A stretch of DNA of 64,000 bases, from NCBI GenBank assembly GCA_954871525.1, contig OX940863.1, positions 38,054,501 through 38,118,500 of the forward strand, in the 5' to 3' direction. A program made the translations under genes and the position numbers. Positions 35,595 through 47,254 of this stretch are shown one piece after another (positions within the stretch are counted from its first letter, which is position 1; every line of letters begins with the position of its first letter). Origin of the DNA: Parietaria judaica. Lineage: Eukaryota; Streptophyta; Magnoliopsida; Rosales; Urticaceae. Below the pieces are notes generated by a model. It had not been told where the DNA came from. It saw only the letters and a list, made by a program, of their open reading frames with translations, and did no database searches.

Positions 35595-35875
35595 GCCCGG
35601 AGTAAGGCTCATAAGCTGCTCGGAGCGAGGAGAGAATTGGGGCGGCTACCCCTTTTAAACTACCATTAGTAGATTATCATAGGTGATAGAAGTTTGTTTG
35701 GGTTCGTTGTGTCGGATTTCTGATGTCTATGTATGTGTGTGTTTCTTTTTCTTTTTTGTTTTATTTTTATTTGTTAGGGAGCGAGCAAATTATAAAGTTG
35801 GCAAAGTGTGTATGCAACTCTGCTCGGTGGTAACACCAATTAGGAGGGAAAGTGTATTGGCAAAAAAAAAAAAAA
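35595..35875 (+). other. 3'UTR-like stretch and poly(A) run, element B
   Basis: Parallel to 5864-6150. The A run is 14 long (35862-35875). Confidence 0.5.
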
Positions 35876-37015
35876 CGGCTAAGGGTGCCGAGCAAGCCCG
35901 ATCCGGCGAGAGCGCCGAGAAAATTTCAAAATATATATACATATATATACGGCTAAGGGTGCCGAGCAAACCCGGTCCGGCAAAACATGTCGAGATCCTA
36001 TATACGGCTAAGGGTGCCGAGCAAGCCCGGTCCGGCAAAACATGTCGAGATCCTATATACGGCTAAGGGTGCCGAGCAAACCCGGTCCGGCAAAACATGT
36101 CGAGATCCTATTTACGGCTAAGGGTGCCGAGCAAACCCAGTCCGGCAAAACATGTCGAGATCCTATATACGGCTAAGGGTGCCGAGCAAACCCGGTCCGG
36201 CAAAACATGTCGAGATCCTATTTACGGCTAAGGGCGCCGAGCAAGCCCGGGCTACCAAGAACGCCGAAGAAATATACAAGGCGAGAGTGCCTAAGGGATC
36301 CTGGGAATTAGTCGGCTCGTACCCGACGAAACCTAGCGATACCCACAGAAGACAACTACGGCAAGAACACCAAGAAAATATATACGGCTAAGGGTGCCGA
36401 GCAAACCCGGTCCGGCAAAACATGCCGAGATCCTATATACGGCTAAGGGTGCCGAGCAAGCCCGGTCCGGCAAAACAGGCCGAGATCCTATATACGGCGA
36501 GAGTGCCGAGCAAAAATCAAAAGAGGCGAGAGTGCCCACGGCGAGAGTGCCGAGCAGAAAAACTAAAACAGGCGAGAGTGCCCACGGCGAGAGTGCCGAG
36601 CAAAAATCAAAAGAGGCGAGAGTGCCTACGGCGAGAGTGCCGAGCAGAAAAACTAAAAGAGGCGAGAGTGCCCACGGCGAGAGTGCCGAGCAGAAAAACT
36701 AATAGAGGCGAGAGTGCCCACGGCGAGAGTGCCGAGCAAAATTCAAAAGAGGCGAGAGTGCCTATGGCGAGAGTGCCGAGCAGAAAAAACTAAAAGAGGC
36801 GAGAGTGCCCACGGCGAGAGTGCCGAGCAAAAATCAAAAGAGGCGAGAGTGCCCACGGCGAAAGTACTGAGCAAAAACTAAAAGAAGCGAGAGTGCCCAC
36901 GGCGAGAGTGCCGAGCAAAAATCAAAAGAGGCGAGAGTGCCCACGGCGAAAGTACCGAGCAAAAACTAAAAGAGGCGAAAGTGCCCACGACGAAAGTACC
37001 GAGCAAAGAAAAATC
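35876..37015 (+). repeat. Element B tandem repeat block
   Basis: Same 55-bp and 44-47-bp unit series as element A, with the same unit order. Confidence 0.92.
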
Positions 37016-37182
37016 ACATTCACGACTAAAGGCACCAAGCAAACCCTCGCAGAGATTCGAAGATCGCAAGCAAACTCATATAAAAGAAAATCATCGTCAT
37101 CACATGTCCATTGGATTCAAAAAAGACAAAACGCAGTATCATTATTTACAACTCGTAGTTACACCCCGGATACATATGCATA

Positions 37183-40100
37183 CTATAACTCTCGCAGGGA
37201 CCGATTCCCCCGCGCAACGCCATCATTAGAGGAGTCTTGATCCAAAACCGCATCGGCACATTCTTGAATAATGATGTCGCAGCACCGACGAATGATGTCG
37301 TCCGCAATTAGGCAAGCAGGATCGTCAGCAGGAAGTCCTTGAGGCTTACCCGAAGAAACTCTTGCTAAATCCGCATCAGCCCTGCTATCGGCCTGCAGAG
37401 AAGGAACCAAGAGTAAAGGATCGACCCCAGAAGGAAGAGGTAAGAACTACGAATTATTTGTGCTGATCCATCTCATACCGTACTCGACGAGGAGGGAAGA
37501 ACGTCGAAACCCGGCGAGCGCACCCTAGCAACGCCTTGGGGAAGACAGGGAGAAAGCGGAGGAGAGTTTGGGTCATCGGAGGTTTTCATCTCCAGCCTGG
37601 CCAAATCAGCCAGGTACTCCTGCTCCAACTTGCGCCACCTTGGCAGTTTGGCTCGGAGCTCGCCAACAGTCGAGCGGGAAGGTAATCCCTCGACGAGTTT
37701 GATATTCGAGAGCACGCCGCCCAGCAGGCGCTGAGTACGAGCAATCCCCTCAAGCACACCAAACCTCTCGGAGGCACGCTTCAGCTTGTCAACCGCTTGG
37801 TGGTAGAGGCGTAGGCGGGAGAATTCTTCCTCTATAGCCCAACTCCTGGCTGCGTCGCGATCCTTGACGAGCTTCCTCAGCGTGGCCTTGACATGGAAGG
37901 AGATTTGCTCCTCCCGGCCAGGCGACATGTTTATGGCATCGGCGATACGATTGAAACACTCATTCTTCTGCCGGAGCTGGGCCGAAAGAGTGTCCTCGCA
38001 CCGCCGATAACGCTGCCGCTCCTCGAGAAGGGATTCTTCGGCAATAGCGAGGAGGCGTCTATATTCATCGCGCTCGGCCTTACTTTCGGCAATCTTAGCC
38101 TCTAGAGCCTCGGGGGGAATGCCTTCGTTCCCTGATAAAACCTTCACCGGCGCAAGGGCAGGGGCAGACTCCCCAGCCCCCTCGTGACCTCCTCCGTAGC
38201 GGGGGAAAAAAGTGTCAGGGCAAAGTACAACGACGCCACCTCTAGCCTGAGGAGAAAAAGAGAGAATGGGAATACGGAAGAAACAATAAAGAAGCCCGAT
38301 AAGAGAAGGGATAAGGAAAGGGCAAGCATACAAGGGCGATAGTAGAAAAAGATTCGACGATGAAAGAAAAAGGTAACCCAATAAAGATTTCTTTATATTC
38401 ATACGGTAATTATGCTTGGATTACAGTGAAAATACAGCACAAGCCACGAAATGCGAAGTTTACAAAAGCGGGAAATAGAAAGGGAGGCTCTAAGGAAACA
38501 TCCTATACCGTGGCCTCTGGGAGCGCCGGGGTCTCGGTGCTCGGGCCGGATCCATCGCGCGATGCCGATCCAAGGGCTACCACCTCCGAGGCAAGGCTTT
38601 CAAGTCTCCGACAGTCCGAGGTTGGCGGATTGCAGGGAGAGAGCGGCGGAGATCCGGGATCCCGGGCAGACTTCTGGTCCAGCTCTTTAACCACGGCCCG
38701 GTGCTTATCGCGGCTTTCGCGCCACGAGGATAAGCGTGTATCGAGGCCCCCGGCTTGTGCAAACAGGGGGTTCTTCTCGACCAAGGCGATGTTGGCCTGG
38801 TACGCAGCGGCCAAGCGATGGGCGTTGATTGATTGATCAAGAAAACCATACTTCACCGACAGACGCTCCAACTTGGCTTGAGCCTCCTCGAACAAGTGCT
38901 CCCGGCCACGACGCTCCTCAACTGCCTCGACTCGCGCAGCCTCAAGGTCATCGGCGAGCTTCCTCAGCGCGGCATTGACCCCGGACACCAGCTGGTCTTC
39001 CCGTTCAGGCGATACGCCAACGGCCTCGCCTATCTGAGCAAGGCATTCCGCTTGAAGCCGGAGTTTGTCGGAGAGGCTCGCCTCCATAACAGCGCAAGAG
39101 TTTTGCTGATCCGCGAGTTTGGCTTCAGCGGCCCGGCGCAGCGAAACTTCCGATTCCAAGATGGACTTGGCGTCATTGAGCTCGGCCTCGGGGCCCGGCG
39201 CAATGAGCTTTCCGACTCCGAGGTGGATTTGGCTTCGTCGAGCTCCGAGGAAAGCTTCTCGATCTGTCCCTGGAACTTCTGCCCGTCGTGGGTGGAAGCC
39301 TCAAACCGTTCCCGGACTAACGAGAGTTCTGCCGACAACTCATTGCTCTTTCTCTCTACCCTAGCGGCGGATAGCTGCATGGCCACGATAACGTCCGACA
39401 ATTGGGCCACCCCCTGGACAACGCGGTCAACCAATTCTAGGTTCCCCACGGGATCGCTGGAAGGCTCGACGAGCCCATGAGAAGCTTCAGCCGCGGGAAG
39501 TGCTCCCGGAGGCGGCAAGATTGGGAAGCTGGTTTGAGCCCGCGGCGACCCGGTAGGAACCTCCTCGGGGATTCCCTCGAGGTCAAGGGACGGCTCGGAA
39601 GGCTGCGTCAAGCCATCCGCTAATTGGGGCAACGCGCCGGGAGGAGCGACAAGAGGTACTTGCGAGCTGGAGACGCCGGTAAGACAAGGGGAAGGCCAGG
39701 CCATTGAGCCCTCGAGGGCCTCGACGCCGGGAACGTCGGGAGAAAGCTTCGGATTAGCGGGATTCACGTCGGGGAGCGCCCTTGATTGTTCTTTCGTGGG
39801 CCCGGGGAGGATCTGTCCTGGAGCGTCTTCCTCGCCAACGGGCCCCGTATCTCCGTCGTTGGGAGCATTGGTCCCTTTGACCAAAGGTTGAGTCGGAGGC
39901 GTTAAGGCCATAACCGGGTTTCGCATCGCTTCATCAGGGATTCCCCAAGGCGGTGACAGGGAAGACCGGGTCGCGGGCCCCGAAGCAGAAAGAGGAATGG
40001 GGTCCTCAGCCCCCGACGGAGGAGGAGGAGGAGCATCCGGCGCGACGACCAGGTGCTCGATGTCTTCCATCTCCAGTCTCTCTCGCGAGATCTCGGCGGG

Positions 40101-41362
40101 GTGAATGCACACGTCCGCCACCGGCCTTGTCCTCCCCGTTGTGCCCTCGACAGGCGCGGTGCCCGAAGTCCCTCCCGCGGCTCCCTGAGACGGGTCAGCC
40201 GCCTCGAGTTCAGGAGTCGGGTCGGGAACCCTCGCCTTCTTCGCCAGAGAAGCATCACGCGCTTCCTCGGCGGGGCGCTTGCCCAGGGAGTTTTCTTCCC
40301 GAGGAGATCCCCTCGAGGAGCGGGAGGTATCTTGCGAGGGGCGGGCCGCGGACTCCGTCCTCGCCCTTGTTCGCCGCTCGTCACCAATATCCTCGACGGG
40401 GCGTTTGTTCGAGAAACCGCCCTCTCGGGGGGTGAGCCCCATGAAGCGAGGAGCGTCAGACCCTGCCCGGGACCTCGACGATCTGTGCGCCTCCCGATCC
40501 CGACCGACGGGAGCGCTATCCCTAGTAGCCACGACTATATCCTCGGCGTTCTTCTTCGGCCTCGGAGTAGGTTTCTTCCGCTCCACGGGAGACCCTTCCG
40601 GGGCCGGTTCGCGAAGGAAACCTTTCGGGAGAAGAGTGTTAGGGGGCGCCCCGTGTATTCGGGCCAATTGATAAACCCCAGATTTCTCAAGCCGCTGGCC
40701 CCCGAAGTCTTTACTCCAATCACGCCTGGGATTGGCAAGGAGAGCAGCGTGGACGCTCTTGAACCGCGCCTCGGCCTCCTCATTCTCTTCAAGCTTGAAT
40801 CGAGGGAGGTCCGCTCCCTCGAGCACCAAATCCGTCGGTAGGAAAGCATGGTGGGGACCGAAGTTAGAATTGTCCACACGAACAAAAAATATTTATTCTC
40901 CCAGCCGGATTCGTTTGAGGGCGTGTTCAGGAGGATGTGCGGTCGGACGCGATGAGAGATGGCAAAACGACCCAGATTCTTTGGATTACGGGAGACTTTG
41001 AAGAGACGCATCAGGTCCTCGAGCGTGAGCTCCACTTTCTGTTCACATGCAATGGCCAGTGTACAAAGGAGGAGGCGAAGAGTGTTAGGGCTCACCTGAG
41101 CAATCGGAACCCCGAAGGCGTAGAGAAACGCCACGAACAGGAGCGGCGTCGGGAAGCGAAGGCCGACGATGCGGAAGAACGATTCATAGACGCAAACGAA
41201 GTCGCTCTGAGGTTCATCGGCGAACTCGCCCTCGAGAGGGAGACGGGCAAAGCAGGTCCCTGAGTCAGTGTGGTTATCGACGATATACTTCAAGCCTTCT
41301 TCCGTCATGACGGAAGGGGGACTCCGAGTCTTAAAGATTGGGCCGGAGCGGGATGGACCCAT
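37183..41362 (-). pseudogene. Antisense spliced gene of element B (Transposase_28-like, coiled coil)
   Basis: Copy of the antisense gene in A: exons 41362-38509, 38246-37479 and 37392-37183 on the minus strand, with the same splice sites. Its lesions differ from A's. One base is missing in an A run near 40886 (six instead of seven), which breaks the frame inside the N-terminal domain. The 4 bp lost in A near 9976 are present here. The break corresponding to 9450-9480 is shared. An antisense TATA (TATAAAT) is at 41496-41502. Confidence 0.72.
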
Positions 41363-41495
41363 CGAGGCGTCTGAGGGAGAAGGAGGAAGAATTTCGGGGA
41401 CGAGGAGATGAGGATGAACAACAGTAAAAAGAAACCTGGAAAGAATTCTTGAAAAAAAATACGAAAATGCCTGGAAAAATGGTTTTGAATTTCGA

Positions 41496-41502
41496 ATTTA
41501 TA
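41496..41502 (-). promoter_or_regulatory. TATA box for the antisense gene of element B
   Basis: TATAAAT on the minus strand, about 134 bp upstream of ATG 41362, as in A. Confidence 0.5.
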
Positions 41503-41894
41503 GAAAGGGAAGAGTGATGAGTAGGCACGTCCTTAATCTGACGGCCCAAAATCGAAGCCTGCTAACTCATCAACGGTTCATTTCAAAGGCCCGTTATAAA
41601 TCTCTACAGGCCCTCGAATGCAAAAAAGGATGGTCATTCAATGCTGAAGGGACGTGCGTAAGATTCGAGGCTGACAGATTTTTGGGAAAGCAAAATCGAG
41701 GTGGGCCCCGGACCCGAGCAACGTTGAGAAATCTCCGTCGCTGAGAGTTTCGCTGGGGCTTAGGAAAGCAAAGGAAGCCTAGCGAGGGAAGGGAGCAACG
41801 TCATAATATGACCACGCGAGGAGCCGAAGAAGGAGTCACCGACCACGAGTCAATCGGCGCCGGTTAGTGCCAATCCCCAAGGCAGTTATACTTT

Positions 41895-41924
41895 ATTTTA
41901 CCAAGTGTATACACTTGATAAAAT
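41895..41924 (+). repeat. Pre-PPT hairpin, element B
   Basis: Identical 15-nt arms to element A, again overlapping the polypurine tract. Confidence 0.85.
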
Positions 41925-41935
41925 GGGGGACTAAC
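41920..41935 (+). other. Element B polypurine tract
   Basis: AAAATGGGGGACTAAC before the 3' LTR. Confidence 0.85.
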
Positions 41936-42695
41936 TGTTAAGGTCGGATTTGGTCAAATCCACCCTCAACACAACTCGTGTCGTTTTGTCCATAAACGAC
42001 ATGAGGGAGGCGAGGAAGTTCACCAGCGAAGAGGGAGTTATCCCCGAGGAAGGACACCCCCGAGGAGGAATACCCCGAGGAGGTTCATCAGCGAGGGGAC
42101 GCAGCCACGCGAGCAAGCGGGTCGCGATGAAGCGTCCCATCACGACTCGACGAGGAACTTCGTCATGATGATTATGCAGAGCCCGGTGACAGCCGAAGAG
42201 ACGTGCATTTAATGAAGCCGACCTACTCCCTCGATGAGAGCGTCAGCGACGGCTGACGAGACGCGCATTTAATGCGGCGCACCTACCCATTATGGGAGCA
42301 TGCTCGGAGGTGACATAAAGTGAGGATAAACCCCGCTGCCCTCAAATCACGTCAGAAAATGATGATTAAAGAGAAAAAGGGCGGGAAGGATAGAAGGGGA
42401 AAGTATTGTAACTCTATAAAAGGCAAGATAAGCCTCATTTTGTAGAGGTTGGTCAGTTGGTGATTCGAAGAAAAGGGAGAGAAAAAAGACTCAGCAAAAG
42501 CAAGAAAAAGAGATCTTGTAATAGAATTATCTGAGGCTCATGATCCTTCATCTGTCCAGCTATTTAACGGAATAAAACCGAGCTCATTTCGGAAATCATA
42601 ATAAAACAGAGATACTCATCATTTGTTGTCATTTTATTTATTATTTGATGATTGTCTTTGTGACTGGAAAAGGGTGGTGAAAAACCCCCTCTACA
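41936..42695 (+). repeat. Element B 3' LTR (760 bp)
   Basis: TGTTAAGGTC to CTCTACA. Confidence 0.96.
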
Positions 42696-43042
42696 GGCGC
42701 ATTCACAAAGACCGGCAGAAGCTCTGCCCAAATTCATAAAGCGCAGTGGAAGTCATCGTGAGAAATAGGTACGGCCTTATGCATTGGGTAAATAAATGCA
42801 AAACCATTTTATTGCTTATTTATTTCCTTTACTAGAATTAATAATTACGTGTTTGAATAAATAACTAATTACTTAACTGATCGGATCTCCGTTATCTTGG
42901 TGCTCGGTTCTAGAAAAATTATGTAACTCCGGAAAGTTTAAAATGGGTCTTTCCGTGTAAAACAAATTTTTAAAGGTTACTCCAATGGATCGAGGGAACA
43001 TCTTGAGATATGACGGAGGGGACGGTAATCATTTTCCCTACA
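42696..43042 (+). repeat. copia-type 3' LTR, second part
   Basis: Continues the LTR interrupted at 33315 and contains GGTACGGCCTTATGCATT, present in all copies near the R/U5 end. Ends TTCCCTACA. Confidence 0.85.
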
Positions 43043-43312
43043 TGCGCAACTTACGAATCGAAACCATAAGTGGGTTAATCACAATATTACTAACTTAGTT
43101 GAGGATGAAAATGCAATGAGAGGCAAAACGGTAAAAACCGCCTTCTTGTGTGTGGATCATCAATTGAAAGATCAATAACCTGAATTTGATTGTATCAATC
43201 GACACATTGCTATAAAGGGAATAATATATACTGTATCACTAAAGAGTGCAGCCTCGGGTTTATAGTGGAATAACACCGAGGTTTGACGAACCACTAGCAG
43301 TTCGTTGGAGCT
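43043..43312 (+). repeat. Internal fragment of another copia LTR
   Basis: Homologous to 24923-25195 of the copia-2 5' LTR, from GCGCAA to TTGGAGCTTC, without either LTR end. It directly abuts the LTR that ends at 43042. Confidence 0.85.
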
Positions 43313-44777
43313 TCAAAGACATTTTGCTGAAAATTATAATAAAGAAAAATAATTTTAGACATATGCTACTTTTGGAATAATCATGATGCATGAATAATCC
43401 TAATTATTATACGTGATAAAATGATATTTTTATTCCATGGTATTATGAACAAAATGATTAATTACTTCTCCTAAGGGAAACCATAAATAATCGGCTTTCA
43501 TAGTCGTGACACATCACTATTTAATTCGAACTTTCCAAGAAGTCACAACTCCTAGTTCTTATTAATTACCATAAAAAAATTTGGTCACTTATTTCTAATG
43601 CATTGCCTCTAGGGAGGATTATATTAGGAATAAGTCTAAGTTTGTAACCGACATATGGGCCCTTATCCAAGTTACTTTGAGAATGGTCCACCTAGGGGAG
43701 GCCCCGCCTCATCGCTCCTCTATAAGACTTAGTTCATTAACGATTTAATCAACGGAGTGATTTCAGCGTACTCCCATTGAAGAGAGGGCGCCACTAAAGT
43801 GACTCTTAGTCCATCACACACACCGTTATTAAATCTATGCCGGGAACCGTGGGTTATTTCAATGTAAAACAACCCTCCCACTCAATTTTTACAAAAATCC
43901 AATTTTTTTTTTCATTGAGTTTAAATTTTATAACTTTGTTTATAAACAAAACTACAATGATGCATGAGCATGACATAGTTATGACAAGATATTGGCGGCC
44001 TATCCTATATGACCTGTGACGTGAAATGCGAGAAGCATAAATAAATCAAAGAATAAATTTAACTTCTCTAATGACCCATTTCTAAAGTACAACCCATAGA
44101 CAAAATACATAGAAAATAAACTAAACTTTATCTCCTTCGTCATTTCGCCTTGATGTCTAGTTTCCGTTTTTTAAAACTTAGAGATCAATATCTCTCCCAC
44201 TCAAATAATTAAACGCGCTTTTAATATTTCAAAAATATTGTGACTATATATTATATATTTTCTTAATTTTATTTTTCTCAAAAATAATAAGTTTTCATAA
44301 AAAAATAATTAAGTCATATATAATATCACATTTCATTTAAAAATAAAAATAAATAAATGAGCGCAATTTAATTATTTAGATTTTTAAAAAAATATTCGGA
44401 ACAATTTCCGAACCGTCGTGGGCCACGGAGGCGCCTCGGGTTAGCTCACGTACGCCAGAGAACGTACGGCCTTGCCCGAGAAAAAATCTTCGTTCTTCTT
44501 GTCTCGTCTTTGTTCTTCGTGTCCTCCGGAAAATTGAATAATATTTACATAATCCTATGTCCTTCAAAAAACGAGGCTCACATTTTTCTAATAAAAATAA
44601 AAACCGGGACAATAGCCGGAAAAAATCCTAGGGCCACTTTGAAAAGGATCCATTCAAATTCACATATTCAAAATACATGCACACAAAAACGTCAACACCT
44701 AACTACTCATATAATCGCATGCAAGAAAAAAAATTTACGTAAATTTTTTTTTGCATATCGTTATTAACGCTAATTAT

Positions 44778-44790
44778 GGCTCTGATACCA
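44778..44790 (-). other. Primer binding site (initiator tRNA-Met) of the minus-strand copia
   Basis: GGCTCTGATACCA on the plus strand, i.e. TGGTATCAGAGCC on the minus strand, two bases from the LTR end. Confidence 0.92.
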
Positions 44791-44792
44791 TT

Positions 44793-47009
44793 TGTTGAAT
44801 CGATATTAAATTTTTTAACATAAATAATGAACGTAACGAGTTACGGTAGAATTTTAAATTTTCTTTTTAATATGAAAACATATTTTCGACATATTAAAAT
44901 AACCATAACGTTAAAAACGATTATCATACATGCAAAATAAATTTATTGCGTAAACAAATGGATAAAATCTGGAAAATCATATAACAGTTATAGGATTAAG
45001 AACACTTACAAATCCGGAATTTATTCACGATTTTCGTCGTCGATCATCGCGAGTCTTCCCTCCGTCTTCGATCAAACCACCACAATGGATTCAAGGCTAT
45101 GGCTTTCGGGTATTTTGGAGATTAAGAGTGTGGGCTCTTTATGAATAAGAGAGAAAGAATAGAAAGAGGAACTTTTGCCTCTAAGTTTTTTCCTATAGCT
45201 TGCGCCGCCAGTGGGATGCAAATAGGAGAAAGAATTTCTTTCTCTGATGCTTTTCGAAAGGCAGCGAACGAATGGGAGAAAAATTCTTCTCTGTTGCTTT
45301 CCAAAAGCATGCGCATATGAGTCTAGGTTAAAACTGTGGTACACATCTAGTATATTAGCCACTTTATTTTGATTAAAATTAAATCAATTATTTAATTAAC
45401 CAACCATGTATATCTCCTCTTATTTTGTGCGTAGGTTGTTTTAAGAATAAGTCAAGACAAATTCCAACCCTAATGACTTGCGCATAGGATTTGATATTTA
45501 AAACAAAAATCCAAAAATCAAATACTTCATTATATATTAATTTGAATTTTCTTTTTATAATTTTTTTCTAATAATTCGCATGCCATGATCCAATGAATGA
45601 GAATATGACACGTCATTGATCCTCATTTGCTTAGATTAACCAATGGGAATTAATGAATTAATTTTGTTCACATTTTATTATTAAATTCACATAGTACTTA
45701 ATTATACAACTTATTACATGTAATAAAGGTGATTAAAATAAAATAACAATTTATTTATTTAATCATAAGAAAATAATTACCACAGTATAAATCACAATTT
45801 ATACATAAGAGAAAATTATCAAACCAATTTCGTACTTAAAAATATTTCAAATCAATAATTGAACTTAAAGTAAGATTTCAATAAATCACCTTTACATATT
45901 TTTAATACTTATTTTGTTCATCAAAATCTCGTCCGAAAGTCTAACATTGAGACCTCATGGACCCACATGAACGAAGCTTTAGAATAAAGTTCGGACACAA
46001 AAGTTCACAAACTTTTCCCGAACTTTTAATTCTTAATATTGGTCGATTCCACTAAAGGACCAATATTGACAATCTCTAAGTTCATATGCGTTCTTGTTTC
46101 CGTTTGATGTGATACAACTATTCTTCACACGGTCCACGGTGTATTTTACAATATTACCCTTTGTGTGTATCAGTAACTAAGAGGAATGTAAAATTATCGT
46201 TTTACCCCTCAGTTATTATTTCATCAACTCCTTTGTTGTATGTGAATGAGAAAAATATAAAGTGATATGTCACAACATGTCACATGTTTTATTCAGAATA
46301 TACTATTCAATGAGTACGAGGCCCGGTTTGTTCATTCACACTTCAAAGAACAAAGCATGATGTGATACTAATACCGTAGCATTCTTATAACACAAATTCC
46401 ATATCTGTGAATCACATAGTTCAACGAGACAGTATTATGACACCAACCGTCGGGTCTTTGATCTATCATTTGGGTCTTGCCCATTGACTAGTCAAGTGTC
46501 ACAATAAATTATGTACCCACTTCAAGATTTAGGTAATTACGAAAATACCCCTCGTTTGTGATTTTGAAGCTTCGAGTAATGAAACGGTTTTACCTCGAAC
46601 TTCAAAGTGTCACAGGTCTAGTTCAGTGTCTTCATTAAGACATCAAGAATAAACTCTAAAGTCACAACTCTCAATATCACAAGATCCGATATCAGTAGTT
46701 TATTCAAACAATCATTAATCGGATACGATTACCCCATCGATCCTAAGATTGCGAACTGTTTATTTTAAACTTATAAAGAAGAGGTATCTTGTTAAGTCTG
46801 TACTTAACTCTTCTTTCGTTGATGATAGTTTCAGGGCGTAGACATATATGCATAAACACAAACTTAAATAAATAAGAATGAATATTCAATCTTTATTTAA
46901 TTCTCAGCAAAAGAACATAATCGTATTATTACATCGAGTACTTTATTAATAAATTATTTTATTTTCTAAAAGGTTTTCCATGTCTCCTTTGTGGGCATAA
47001 ATCCCAACA
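44793..47009 (-). repeat. 5' LTR of the minus-strand copia (2217 bp)
   Basis: Perfect TGTTG...CAACA ends. No gene inside. ORFs near 45072-45362 are compositional. Confidence 0.85.
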
Positions 47010-47254
47010 GGTTGCTCGTCAGGCTCGTGGATAAGCTGGGGAGGTCGCCGACACCAATTCTTGGCACCGCGTGGTTGTGGCACCTCTGCAACGGTTTCTT
47101 CAGCGATGTACATGCGCAAGGCAGTGGTCGGCGACGAGAAGATGACGCCGGATCCCCGTTGAGAGGAGGAGTAGTCGTCGTTGACTGTCGTGGTACGTGT
47201 AGACTTCTCTGAGATCGCACTTGAAGCTCGAGGAAGTGCTTCGGCGGTGGTTCC
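47010..47254 (-). other. GC-rich fragment, open on the minus strand, identity unknown
   Basis: 245 bp between the minus-strand copia LTR and element D. One minus-strand frame is open throughout (about 80 codons with AEETVAEVPQPRGAKNW near its end). It may be internal sequence of the minus-strand element 52443-53367, because D's target duplication suggests the two stretches were once adjacent. Confidence 0.4.

Larger units (their letters stand above)
33316..42695 (+). mobile_element. Non-autonomous LTR retrotransposon, element B (9380 bp, full length)
   Basis: Second copy of element A in the same orientation. LTRs are 33316-34075 and 41936-42695 with about three differences by eye, and the perfect target duplication GGCGC is at 33311-33315 and 42696-42700. 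Every internal feature of A recurs at a fixed offset. Confidence 0.96.
24242..43042 (+). mobile_element. copia-2: rearranged Ty1/copia element, interrupted by element B
   Basis: 5' LTR 24242-26994, primer site, leader, pol fragments to 30973, then a 5'-truncated 3' LTR (30974-33315 and 42701-43042). Flanks do not form a target duplication (ATAAA against TGCGC), and the two LTRs are far more different from each other than the 5' LTR is from copia-1's. The two ends may come from different insertions joined by deletion. Confidence 0.75.
43313..47009 (-). mobile_element. Truncated Ty1/copia element on the minus strand (5' LTR and leader only)
   Basis: LTR 44793-47009 reads TGTTGGGATT...TTCAACA on the minus strand. 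A primer site follows, then about 1.48 kb of leader (44790 down to 43313). The leader has a GC-rich patch at 44400-44480. No coding domain was found, and the element ends at the copia LTR fragment. LTR sequence differs from the copia-1/2 family. Confidence 0.8.
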
